Assembly (NCBI GenBank): GCA_963783965.1
Contig: CAWAPQ010000010.1
Span: 1-64,000, forward strand
From: Bog-473 sp963783965
GTDB taxonomy: Bacteria; Actinomycetota; Acidimicrobiia; Acidimicrobiales; RAAP-2
Length of the DNA: 64,000 nucleotides
Direction of reading: 5' to 3'
The position numbers were made by a program, and so were the translations under genes. The number at the start of each line of letters is the position of its first letter. Positions within the stretch are counted from its first letter, which is position 1. This document shows positions 42,602 through 50,857 of this stretch, in pieces. The notes beneath the pieces are model-generated. The model had not been told where the DNA came from. It did not search any database and was given only the letters and a program-made list of their open reading frames with translations.

Positions 42602-42607
42602 TAGGCT
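42602..42607 (+). promoter_or_regulatory. -10-like element TAGGCT for the membrane-protein gene
   Basis: TAGGCT, 8 bases before the ATG at 42616, which it favours over the ATG at 42610. Confidence 0.45.
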
Positions 42608-42615
42608 TGATGGCG

Positions 42616-43314
42616 ATGTCGTTCTTTTCGTATGCGCTGGGGGCCTTGATTCTTGTCCTCGTCCTGTTGCGCCAGGTCAGGGTGCGGCCGGTGCCGCGCA
42701 TGTTCCAGCCCCGCCTCCCGGTCGTCATCGGGGTCATCGGCCTCTTCGAGATGTTGTCCTACGCGGGCAACCACCACGTTTCTTCCAGCGCGTGGCTGTG
42801 GGTGCTGGCCACCCTGCTCGTCGGTGCGCTGGGCTTCGGCATATTGCGGGGCCTCTCCATGCGGGTGTGGTCGGGCGGCAGCTGGGTGCTGCGCCAGGGC
42901 AACGCCCTCACAATGGCCCTGTGGCTCGTGTCCCTCCTGATCCACTTCGTCGGCGACAACGCGCAGAGCCACGCCGGCGCGGCCGGACTCGAGGGGGCGA
43001 GCTTCCTCCTCTACCTGGGCGTGACCCTGGCCGTGCAGAACTACGTGGTCTACCGCCGCGCCCAGCCGTTGTGGGCCCAACTCGGACCCGACGCGGGGCG
43101 GCCGCTGCGGGTGCAGTTCACCCAGGCTCCGGGTGCGTTCTTCGCCACCTTCACCGGACAGGGTGGCCCAGGGCCTGCCGGATGGGGGCCGGGTCAGGGA
43201 CAGGCTTCAACGGGAGGGCGCGCGCCCTACGCGGACGATCCCAACATCATTGACGCCGACGTGGTCGAGGACGACGACGATCACGGCCCTCCCGAGCTGC
43301 ACGCACCGCGCTGA
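42616..43314 (+). CDS. Polytopic membrane protein with disordered C-terminus
   Basis: Protein of 232 residues with about five hydrophobic helices (FFSYALGALILVLVLL, LPVVIGVIGLFEMLSYAG, WLWVLATLLVGALGFGIL, ALTMALWLVSLLIHFVG and GASFLLYLGVTLAVQNYVV). A Gly/Pro-rich, then acidic tail (VVEDDDDHGPPELHAPR) follows, likely cytosolic and unstructured. Resembles DUF1453-type proteins; function unknown. Confidence 0.75.
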   Translation: MSFFSYALGALILVLVLLRQVRVRPVPRMFQPRLPVVIGVIGLFEMLSYAGNHHVSSSAWLWVLATLLVGALGFGILRGLSMRVWSGGSWVLRQGNALTMALWLVSLLIHFVGDNAQSHAGAAGLEGASFLLYLGVTLAVQNYVVYRRAQPLWAQLGPDAGRPLRVQFTQAPGAFFATFTGQGGPGPAGWGPGQGQASTGGRAPYADDPNIIDADVVEDDDDHGPPELHAPR

Positions 43315-43322
43315 GCATTCCC

Positions 43323-43328
43323 TACACT
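43323..43328 (+). promoter_or_regulatory. -10-like element TACACT for the phosphatase gene
   Basis: TACACT, 8 bases before the GTG at 43337; leaderless pattern. Confidence 0.5.
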
Positions 43329-43336
43329 CGGCGCCG

Positions 43337-44002
43337 GTGACGTCGCCCCGCAGCTTCAGCCAACGGCCCTACGTCGGCCCTCCCGGCTCCACCGAGGTGT
43401 GGCTCGTTCGCCACGGCGCCTCGGCCGATTCACTGGAGGGCGAAACCTTCGAGCTCGTCGAGGGCCAGGGTGACCCACCGCTCTCGCAGGCGGGGCGCCA
43501 CCAGGCCGAGCAGGTGGGTCTGCGCCTGGCCCAAGAACCCTTCGACGCGCTCTACGTCACCACCCTGCAGCGCACGGCCCAGACGGCCGCTCCCCTGGTG
43601 GCCCGTTGTGGAATGACGCCTGCGGTCGAGGCGGACCTGCGGGAAGTGTTCCTCGGCGAGTGGGAGGGCGGGATTTTGCGCATGAAGTCGGCCGACGGTG
43701 ACCCCGTCTTCGCACAGGTCATGGCCGAGCAGCGCTGGGATGTGATCCCCGGCGCTGAGTCCCGCGAAGTGTTCGGGGGCCGCTTGCGCCGAGCGATCGA
43801 GCGCATCACTGCCGCCCACCCCGGCGGCCGCGTGGTCGCCTTCAGCCACGGCGCAGCCATCGGAGAGATCCTGGCGCAGGCGAGCGACTCGGCTCCCTTC
43901 GCCTTCGTGGGCCCCGACAACGCTTCCATCTCGCGCCTGGTGGTGACGCCCGACCGCTGGATCATCCGCGGCTACAACGACACGGCGCACCTGACAAGCT
44001 GA
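43337..44002 (+). CDS. Histidine phosphatase family protein
   Basis: Phosphoglycerate-mutase-like phosphatase of 221 residues. The phosphoryl-accepting motif is VWLVRHGASADSLEG (RHG), later residues are TTLQRTAQTAAPL, LREVFLGEWEGG and FSHGAAIGEI with the second catalytic histidine. Substrate unknown. The start is GTG 43337 from promoter spacing. Confidence 0.92.
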   Translation: MTSPRSFSQRPYVGPPGSTEVWLVRHGASADSLEGETFELVEGQGDPPLSQAGRHQAEQVGLRLAQEPFDALYVTTLQRTAQTAAPLVARCGMTPAVEADLREVFLGEWEGGILRMKSADGDPVFAQVMAEQRWDVIPGAESREVFGGRLRRAIERITAAHPGGRVVAFSHGAAIGEILAQASDSAPFAFVGPDNASISRLVVTPDRWIIRGYNDTAHLTS

Positions 44003-44008
44003 CCGGAA

Positions 44009-44764
44009 ATGGCACGCATCGTCATCGTCCACGGAGCATTCAACGAGCTGTGGGGTCCCAACGAGCTGAAGGCCCGCTGGCTGCCGGCCGTGCGCGACGG
44101 ACTCTGGCACCACGGCGTGGAGATAGACGCCGACGACGTGGATGTCTGCTTCTACGGCGATCTCTTCCGCCACCATCCCGGCACTGCTGCGGATCGCAAG
44201 CTGGAGCAGTCACGCGCCGGCGTGGCCGACATGCTGGCGGACTTGGGCGGCGATGCCGTCGCGGGGCTCGCCCAGGCGGCCGGCGAGGCGACGTTCGACC
44301 GCACCGTCGACCTGGCGACGGCCATGCTGACGGAGCCCGACCTGCACGACAAGCTGCGCGCCCGCATCGAAGCCGAGATCTCCGACGACACCCGCGTCCT
44401 GGTGGCCCACTCGCTGGGCACGGTCCTCTCCTATGGGACGCTGGCGCTGCACGACGACTGGCCAGTCCACACCTTCGTCACGCTGGGCTCGCCGCTGGCG
44501 GTACCGATGGTCTTCAACAGTCTGGAACCGGCTGCGGTCGACGGCCTGGGTGTCTGGCCGGGCTCGGTTCAGCGCTGGGTCAACGTGCGCGCACTCAACG
44601 ACAAGGCCTGCGAGACCTGCCTGAGCGACCACTTCGGGCCGCGGGTCGAAGAGCTGGTGATCGACAACGGGCACCACGCTCACGCGCCCGAGCCCTATCT
44701 CAACTCGAGGCCGACTGGCGCCGCCATCGCAGCGGCGCTGGAAACGACACCGCCGCCGGCCTAA
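44009..44764 (+). CDS. Alpha/beta-hydrolase-like protein
   Basis: Protein of 251 residues. IVIVHGAFNELWG gives the first strand and oxyanion loop, VLVAHSLGTVLSYG is the nucleophile elbow with serine, FVTLGSPLAVP follows, and VIDNGHHAHAP supplies the histidine. The pattern resembles hydrolases found in cytoplasmic serine-peptidase or effector contexts, so it may act on a lipid or peptide; no partner is visible. Seven bases separate it from the phosphatase, so the two may be one operon. Confidence 0.8.
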   Translation: MARIVIVHGAFNELWGPNELKARWLPAVRDGLWHHGVEIDADDVDVCFYGDLFRHHPGTAADRKLEQSRAGVADMLADLGGDAVAGLAQAAGEATFDRTVDLATAMLTEPDLHDKLRARIEAEISDDTRVLVAHSLGTVLSYGTLALHDDWPVHTFVTLGSPLAVPMVFNSLEPAAVDGLGVWPGSVQRWVNVRALNDKACETCLSDHFGPRVEELVIDNGHHAHAPEPYLNSRPTGAAIAAALETTPPPA

Positions 44765-44819
44765 GAAATTTTCATGATGGGCGCGTCGCTCTGGACGGGC
44801 CCGACCGTTCTTGTTGTCG

Positions 44820-46121
44820 ATGGCCGAGAATGCGATTGACCTCAGCAACGCCGCCGGTGCTCGTGGCCTCGGTGGCCTCGGCGGCCTCGGCGGTGCCGAC
44901 CTGATCGGTGCCGTGGCGGCCGAGTCCAACGAGGAGCTGGCCGCCGGTCTCGAAGAGGACTTCCGCCAGATGACGGCCGCCCAGGGGAGGATCTTGGTCC
45001 GCCTGGGCGAGTTCGACCGGCGTCAGGGCTTTCGCGACGAGGGGGCGACCTCTGTGGAGGCCTGGACCACCGAGCGCTTCGGGGTCTCGGCACCGACGGC
45101 CCGGGCGCTCGCCCATGTCGGCGAGGTGGCCTGGAACCTCCCCCACCTGGTGGGTGCGCTCTGCGGGGGGGCGCTCTCCTTCGACAAGGTGCGCGTGCTG
45201 GCCGATGTGGCGACGCCCGAGTCCGACGCGCCGCTGTGCGAGCAGGCCAATGCCTGCACGGTGCGTGAGCTGGCCGACATCGCCCGCACGACCGCCGAGC
45301 GCGAGGCGGCCGAGCGCCAGGCCGCCGGACGCTGTGCCCGGGCCCGTTCCGAGCACGACCGGCGCTACCTGCGCTTCAACGACACCTTCCGCACCGTGAC
45401 GGCCCAGCTGCCCGCCGAGTCCTACGCCGAGGCCAAGGCCTGTCTCGAGGCCGTGGCCCGCGAGATCCCTTCTGAAGACGAGGTCTCCTCGGCAGGCGAG
45501 AACCCCTCGGTGGGCCAGACACGCTGGGACCAGCGCCTCTGTGACGCCTTCAAAGAGGTCATCCGCAAGAGTGCCTCCGGCACCTCGAACGGGGCGAAGA
45601 CGGCCAGCCCGTTCTTCGTCGTGGCCCACGTGGCGCTCGGCGCCCTGGTCGAAGAGTCAGGGGAGGCCGCCGAGCTGGCGGGTGAGCTCGAGCACGATGG
45701 GCTGATCGACGCCGAGACGGTGCGAAAGCTCGCCTGTGAGGGCACCTTGGCCATAGCGGTCGACGACGACGTCGGGCACACCATGTACGAGGGCCGGGCC
45801 CGGCGCTTCCCGACCGGTGCCCAACGCCGAGAGGTCAGGCGCCGAGACCGACATTGTCGCTTCCCGGGCTGTGCCAACGTCACCTTCGCCGACGTGCATC
45901 ACATCGTGCCGTGGAAACTCGGGGGTCTGAGCGACCTGGACAATCTGGCTCTCACGTGCCGACATCACCACGGTGTGGTGCACCGCAAAGGCTGGACCAT
46001 GACCGGCAACGCCAACGAGGAGCTGACCTTTTGCGGCCCGACGGGCCGGGTCATGACGTCGCGCCCTTCGCCCCTTTGGACCAGGGTCACGGCCGGTCGT
46101 CGGTCGGGAGCGTCGGGCTGA
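44820..46121 (+). CDS. DUF222 / HNH endonuclease (REP13E12-like) protein
   Basis: Protein of 433 residues. An N-terminal DUF222 domain (ILVRLGEFDRRQGFRDEGAT to LSFDKVRVLADVATPES) is followed by an HNH nuclease domain: DRHCRFPGCANVTFADVHHI, VPWKLGGLSDLDNLALTCRH and HHGVVH with metal-binding Cys/His. This family is abundant and repetitive in Actinobacteria; no mobile-element ends were seen here. The start is ATG 44820; three non-standard codons upstream are less likely. A Gly/Leu repeat (GLGGLGGLGG) near the N-terminus is a short slippage-prone tract. Confidence 0.9.
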   Translation: MAENAIDLSNAAGARGLGGLGGLGGADLIGAVAAESNEELAAGLEEDFRQMTAAQGRILVRLGEFDRRQGFRDEGATSVEAWTTERFGVSAPTARALAHVGEVAWNLPHLVGALCGGALSFDKVRVLADVATPESDAPLCEQANACTVRELADIARTTAEREAAERQAAGRCARARSEHDRRYLRFNDTFRTVTAQLPAESYAEAKACLEAVAREIPSEDEVSSAGENPSVGQTRWDQRLCDAFKEVIRKSASGTSNGAKTASPFFVVAHVALGALVEESGEAAELAGELEHDGLIDAETVRKLACEGTLAIAVDDDVGHTMYEGRARRFPTGAQRREVRRRDRHCRFPGCANVTFADVHHIVPWKLGGLSDLDNLALTCRHHHGVVHRKGWTMTGNANEELTFCGPTGRVMTSRPSPLWTRVTAGRRSGASG

Positions 46122-46286
46122 GGCGTTCGCTCCTTCGGCTCAAGAGGGCGGGTCCGGCTCGTCCGTCAGGTCGGTGACCGGGCCGGGGTCCGGCTCGAGG
46201 TTCGAGTCGCCGCGCCAGCGCTGACGGGAGGTCGTATCGATGGCTCCGACGCAGCAGCGGAGTCATTCCTGCGCCACACTCGGCGA

Positions 46287-46520
46287 GTGAGCAATGGCGG
46301 AAACCGGAAGCAGCGGCGCAAGCCCAAGCGTCCCCTGCCACCGGTCCCCGACTACGTGTCCTACCGCGGCGGGGGTCGCCGCTACTGGCGCCTCGGTGGC
46401 CCGCTCACCAAGGACCGCGAGGCCGAAGCCAAGGCGGCCCGGGCCGCCAAGCAGCCCGGCCGGCTCGGCCGGCTGGTGCTGCGTCTGCTCGGAGGCGGAA
46501 AGGCCGCCCCAGGGCAATGA
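46287..46520 (+). CDS. Small basic protein, unknown function
   Basis: Protein of 77 residues, strongly basic: MSNGGNRKQRRKPKRPLPP, then a conserved-looking VPDYVSYRGGGRRYWRLGGP, and a helical KDREAEAKAARAAKQ. No known domain. GTG 46287 is preceded by CACACT at 6 bases (partial match to the leaderless pattern). The C-terminus abuts the ftsH-like stop. It could bind nucleic acid or membrane, but that is a guess. Confidence 0.5.
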   Translation: MSNGGNRKQRRKPKRPLPPVPDYVSYRGGGRRYWRLGGPLTKDREAEAKAARAAKQPGRLGRLVLRLLGGGKAAPGQ

Positions 46521-46526
46521 GGTGGA

Positions 46527-48407
46527 TCAGGCGCGACCGCCGGCCAAGCGGGGCGGGCGGATCTCGGAAATCTCAGCCGGGTCGGGCGCCTCCAGGGCCG
46601 CCTCGATCACCTCGGTGATCTCGGAGCCGACGAGCTCGTCACGCTCGAGCAGGGCGTCACGCAGCGCCTCGACGACCTCGGGATGGGTGGTCACGATGTC
46701 CTTGGCCGTGTCACAACTCCCCATGAGCAGCGCGTCGAGCTCGGCCCGGGCCGCCTTGTCGCCGAGCACCTTGTCGACCAGGCTGCCCTCGAGGTAGCCG
46801 TTACCGGCCGCGGCGACCGAGATAAGCGAGGTACCCATGCCGCAGGCGCCGATCATCTGGGCGCCGATGGAGGTGGCGGCAGCCAGGTCGGAGGCCGGAC
46901 CGGTCGACACCTCGTCGAACCAGTGCTCTTCGGCCACCATGCCGCCCATGGCGATCTGCAGCAGCGCGTGCAGTTCCTCGCTGCTCTTGGTGAAGCGCTC
47001 CTCGGTGTCCGAGTGCTGCAACAGGCCGAGCGAGTCACGGCGCTTCACGATGGAGAGCACGTCGAGCTGGCGCGTCTGGCCGACGAAGTAAGCCACGGTG
47101 GCGTGCCCCGCCTCATGCGTGGCGACGCGATCACGCTCATTCGGCGTGTAGATGGTCTCGTCGGTGACACCGAGCTCGACCAGCATCTTGGCCTCGGCCA
47201 CGTCGGACATGGTCATGGCCGAACGACCGTGCGTCAGCGCGATGACGAGCGCCTCGTCCATGAGCCGCTCGAGCGCGGCCGGTGAGTAACCGAAGGTCAT
47301 GCCGGCGACGATGTCGACCGCACCGTGCTCGTCGAGATCGGCGGCGTGCGCCTTCTTGCCGAGGTAGTAGGCGACGATGTCGGCCCGGGCGCGGCGTCCC
47401 GGCAATCCGAAATAGATGGTGCGGTCGAAGCGACCGGGGCGGATGAGCGCCGGGTCCAGGTCGTCCTTGCGGTTCGTCGCGCCGACCACCAGCACGTTGG
47501 CCGGCACGACAGCAGGCTTGTGCAGCTTGCTGCCGTCAGGCAGGTAGCGGTTGAGCAGATCGATCCAGGCCCAGGCGACACGCTGGCCGCGGGTAGGGGT
47601 GTCGAAGGACTGCAGCTGCACGAGCAGCTCGTTGACCACACCGGAGACACCCTCGGTCCCGCCGCTGCCACCCATTCCACGTCTGGTGGCACCGATGGCG
47701 TCGATCTCCTCGATGAAACCGATGGCGCCGCCTTCCTTGCGGGCGTGCTTGCGGAGCTGCTTGAAGAAGGACCGGATCTTTCGATTCGTCTGCCCGTAGT
47801 ACATCGATTGAAAGGCCGAGGCGGACACGAACAGGAAGGGAACGTTGGCCTCCTTGGCCATCGCCTTGGCCACGAAGGTCTTGCCCGTCCCCGGTGGGCC
47901 TTCGAAGAGCACGCCGCGCCGGGCCGAACCGCCCATGGCGTCACGGAAGGTCTGATGGGCCAGGAACAGATTGATGGAGCGCACCACCTCGGCCTTGATG
48001 GGATCGATGCCGACCAGGTCTTCGAGGCCCACCTGGGTCTCACCGGGTCGGATCAGGGTGTGTGGTGAGCGACCGGCGGCGAGCAGCGGGGCCAACATGA
48101 CCGCGCCCAGCATGCAGATGATGAGGATGATCGGGACGATGGTGGCCAGCCCGTGCGGCAGGTGAACGGTGGGGAAGATGCCGTGCCCGCTGATCCGGCG
48201 GATGACGATCCAGCCGAGGACGAGGGCGGCGACCGCGACCAGGCGTCGAAGGCGCGCGATGCGGCGGCGCTCCCGGGCCCGAGCCACGTCGGCGCTGCCC
48301 AGGATGGTTTTCCCCACGATTCCCGAGACGGACTGGGCGGCGACGCTGGTCGGAGCTCCCTCGCCAAGGCGTGCGGGGGTAGGGACCTTTGCGGCGGGCC
48401 TACTCAT
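46527..48407 (-). CDS. Divergent FtsH-like AAA+ zinc metalloprotease
   Basis: Membrane-bound AAA+ protease of 626 residues. Two close hydrophobic helices (about residues 55-68 and 90-110) are followed by the ATPase with Walker A GPPGTGKT at 170-177 and Walker B GFIEEIDAIG at 230-239, where the usual DEID is EEID. A second region of homology, VVGATNRKDDLDPALIRPGR, and the protease motif THEAGHATVAYF (HExxH at 431-435) with STGPASDLAAAT follow. About 25-30 extra residues sit between Walker B and the second region (270-300). It is shorter at the N-terminus than classical FtsH and looks like an accessory paralogue. Confidence 0.85.
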   Translation of the reverse strand: MSRPAAKVPTPARLGEGAPTSVAAQSVSGIVGKTILGSADVARARERRRIARLRRLVAVAALVLGWIVIRRISGHGIFPTVHLPHGLATIVPIILIICMLGAVMLAPLLAAGRSPHTLIRPGETQVGLEDLVGIDPIKAEVVRSINLFLAHQTFRDAMGGSARRGVLFEGPPGTGKTFVAKAMAKEANVPFLFVSASAFQSMYYGQTNRKIRSFFKQLRKHARKEGGAIGFIEEIDAIGATRRGMGGSGGTEGVSGVVNELLVQLQSFDTPTRGQRVAWAWIDLLNRYLPDGSKLHKPAVVPANVLVVGATNRKDDLDPALIRPGRFDRTIYFGLPGRRARADIVAYYLGKKAHAADLDEHGAVDIVAGMTFGYSPAALERLMDEALVIALTHGRSAMTMSDVAEAKMLVELGVTDETIYTPNERDRVATHEAGHATVAYFVGQTRQLDVLSIVKRRDSLGLLQHSDTEERFTKSSEELHALLQIAMGGMVAEEHWFDEVSTGPASDLAAATSIGAQMIGACGMGTSLISVAAAGNGYLEGSLVDKVLGDKAARAELDALLMGSCDTAKDIVTTHPEVVEALRDALLERDELVGSEITEVIEAALEAPDPAEISEIRPPRLAGGRA

Positions 48408-48631
48408 GACCGACTCCGTTCACTCCCCCGAGGACGTTTTCCAATGTAGACAATCCCACAGGTCCTATGACCTTGCGAAGTGACAAAAGTCATAAATGAG
48501 CGGATTCTTCCTGGCCCGTGCTCAGGGCCCTCTCAGGAACCCATCCCGGACCCATTGCTGCCCCGTCCTCGCTGGCGGCCTTGGGTCGTGGACTGCGGCT
48601 TTGGCGGACCCCCGTCCGGGCGGGGTTGAAT

Positions 48632-48646
48632 GTGACGCGCCGTCAG
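48632..48646. promoter_or_regulatory. Operator-like palindrome upstream of the aldehyde dehydrogenase
   Basis: TGACG at 48633-48637 and CGTCA at 48641-48645 around CGC form a 13-base perfect palindrome. With flanks it reads GTGACGCGCCGTCAG, one mismatch from CTGACG-N3-CGTCAG. It lies 33 bases upstream of the ATG at 48679. Confidence 0.55.
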
Positions 48647-48678
48647 ATCGGCTGGCGGCACCCGAGTCGGGAGCAGAC

Positions 48679-50151
48679 ATGGCCGAGACCACCCAGCGCA
48701 ACGAGCACCAGCTCCTGATCGGGGGCAAGTGGGTCGACGCGTCAGACGGGACCTACGAGATCGTCAACCCCGCTACCGAGGAGATCGTCGGGCTGGCTCC
48801 CAACGCCAGCGCGGCCGACGCACTGGCTGCCGCCGCCGCGGCCAAGGAGGCCCAGCCAGGTTGGGCGTCCTGGTCGGCCGACGAGCGGGGTGCCCTCATG
48901 CGAGAGGCGGCGGCGGCCATCCGGGCCAAGTCGGCCGAGCTCTTGCCACTCGTGATCGCCGAGACCGGGGCGACGGCGACCGTCGGCTCCCGCATGCAGG
49001 TGCCGGTCGCCGCCGACCGCTTTGAGCGCTACGCCCGCGACCCGCGCGGTGTGCTCCAGACACCCCTGCTCCCCCAGCCCGCGCAAGCGACGCCGCTGGC
49101 GCCGGGCGGGATCATCGGCGGCATGGTCAATCGCCAGCCGCTTGGCGTGGTGGCCTGCATCACCTCGTACAACTTCCCCATGGTCAACATGGCGGGCAAG
49201 GTGGCGCCTGCCTTGGCCGCCGGCAACACCGTCGTGGTGAAGCCGGCGCCTCAGGATCCGCTCGCCATTGTGGAGCTCGTTCGCATCCTCAACGACGTCG
49301 GCTTCCCGCCCGGGGTCGTCAACCTGGTCAACGGCAACGGTCCGGCCTCCTCCGCAGCATTGGTGGATTCCGACGAGGTGGACTGCGTCAGCTTCACGGG
49401 CTCGACGCAGGTCGGGGTGAAGATCGGTGAGCAGGCGGCCCGAACCATGAAGCGCACGCTGCTCGAGCTCGGCGGCAAGGGTGCCTGTGTCGTCTTCGAG
49501 GACGCCGACGTGAAGGGCGCCATCGGCTGCATCGGCTCGACCTGGTCCTTCCACTCCGGGCAGATCTGCACCGCGCCGACACGGGCCGTGGTGCACCGCA
49601 GCTTGTTCGATCAGGTGCGCGACGGGCTCGTCCAAATGGCGGGCTACCTCAAGGTGGGCGATCCCACCGACACCGCCACCATCATCGGGCCGGTGATCTC
49701 GGCGGCGCAGCGGGGGCGCATTGAGGCACACATTCAGACCGCGATCGAGGACGGCGGCGAGATCGTCATCGGCGGCGAGCGCCCGGCCGATTTGCCGACC
49801 GGCTTCTACGTGGCGCCCACGCTGATCACCGGGGACAACAGCATGCGCGTGGCGCGTGAAGAGATCTTCGGACCCGTCATCACCATGATCCCCTTCGACG
49901 ACGAGGAGGAGGGCATCGCCATCGCCAATGACACGGAGTTCGGCCTGTACGACTACGTGTTCTCGAAGGACGGCGCGCGTGCGCTGCGGGTGGCCAAGCG
50001 CCTGCAGGCGGGGCACGTCGGCGTCAATACCGCCCAGCGGAACCACGACGCACCCTTCGGTGGCTTCAAGATGTCGGGTGTCGGGCGCGATGGGGGCGAC
50101 TACGGGCTGCTGGCCTACACCGAACCCCAGGCCATCATCTGGAGCTCATAA
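48679..50151 (+). CDS. Aldehyde dehydrogenase
   Basis: NAD(P)-dependent aldehyde dehydrogenase of 490 residues with the family's normal length. ITSYNFPMVNMAGKVAPALAA and VVVKPAPQ form the cofactor-binding region. The catalytic glutamate is in RTLLELGGKGA and the cysteine in HSGQICTAPTRA. EEIFGPVITMI and GGFKMSGVGRDGG near the end are typical. The ATG at 48679 has GGGAG 5 bases upstream; the long upstream in-frame extension crosses the operator-like palindrome. Its substrate is unknown; the shared palindrome suggests regulation with the steroid genes. Confidence 0.93.
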   Translation: MAETTQRNEHQLLIGGKWVDASDGTYEIVNPATEEIVGLAPNASAADALAAAAAAKEAQPGWASWSADERGALMREAAAAIRAKSAELLPLVIAETGATATVGSRMQVPVAADRFERYARDPRGVLQTPLLPQPAQATPLAPGGIIGGMVNRQPLGVVACITSYNFPMVNMAGKVAPALAAGNTVVVKPAPQDPLAIVELVRILNDVGFPPGVVNLVNGNGPASSAALVDSDEVDCVSFTGSTQVGVKIGEQAARTMKRTLLELGGKGACVVFEDADVKGAIGCIGSTWSFHSGQICTAPTRAVVHRSLFDQVRDGLVQMAGYLKVGDPTDTATIIGPVISAAQRGRIEAHIQTAIEDGGEIVIGGERPADLPTGFYVAPTLITGDNSMRVAREEIFGPVITMIPFDDEEEGIAIANDTEFGLYDYVFSKDGARALRVAKRLQAGHVGVNTAQRNHDAPFGGFKMSGVGRDGGDYGLLAYTEPQAIIWSS

Positions 50152-50216
50152 CGACGGACCCGGCCTCGGTCCTGCTCTGAGTGCGGCGTCGCCGAGCAGG
50201 CGGGGCGGACGGGTAC

Positions 50217-50738
50217 TCAGCCCATCGACCTGGCGCCGTCGATCGTCTCGCGGATGATGTCGGCGTGACCCGCATGCTGGGCTGTCTCGGCAACGATATG
50301 CAGAAGCACGCGCCGCGCCGACCATGACGCCCCTTCCTCGAACCACGGTGCTTCAGGCAGCGGGTGTGCGATGTCCAAGGATGGAAGGGTCGTGATCAAC
50401 TCCTCGGTCGCCGTGGCCGTCTCCTTATAACGTGCGAGAAGCGCTGCTGCCGTCTCGTCGTCGGTGAGGTCGAAGGTGGTGGCGTGTTCGGCGAAGCTGG
50501 CCGCATCGCCCCCGGCCATCGCCGAGGTGCCCTGCGTGATGAAGTCGGTCCAGCTCCGCTCGACCAGCGTCACGTGCTTGACCAGGCCCCCAATGCTGAG
50601 CGTGCTGATGGTGGGGTGCAGACGGATCTGCTCCTCAGAGAGCCCGCGCATGCACCGCCTCAGGAGCCTTCGATGCTGGGCCATCGCTCCGATGAAGTCA
50701 CGTCGCTCGGGGTCGCTGCTTCCACGCTGGTCGGCCAT
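50217..50738 (-). CDS. DinB-like (DUF664) protein
   Basis: Four-helix bundle protein of 173 residues, DUF664/DinB superfamily. Histidines in GGLVKHVTLVERSW and AETAQHAGHADIIRE match the metal-binding set. Members often use mycothiol or other thiols as cofactor; the reaction here is not known. The ATG at 50738 is chosen because TACGGT lies 6 bases upstream. Confidence 0.88.
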   Translation of the reverse strand: MADQRGSSDPERRDFIGAMAQHRRLLRRCMRGLSEEQIRLHPTISTLSIGGLVKHVTLVERSWTDFITQGTSAMAGGDAASFAEHATTFDLTDDETAAALLARYKETATATEELITTLPSLDIAHPLPEAPWFEEGASWSARRVLLHIVAETAQHAGHADIIRETIDGARSMG

Positions 50739-50744
50739 GGGAGC

Positions 50745-50750
50745 ACCGTA
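50745..50750 (-). promoter_or_regulatory. -10-like element TACGGT for the DinB-like gene
   Basis: TACGGT on the minus strand, 6 bases before the ATG at 50738; leaderless pattern. Confidence 0.5.
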
Positions 50751-50857
50751 CGCTCCGGCTGCGCGATGTGACGAGAACCAACACCGAGTGGCTGTCGTCT
50801 GCACCGCCGGGCGCAGCCTCCGTGGATGACGGAGCCCGACTGGAGTAAGAACAGTGG

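Noticed and set aside
44820..46121. DUF222/HNH gene as a mobile element
   Set aside because: No terminal repeats, target duplication or group I/II intron features around it; the family is simply common in Actinobacteria.
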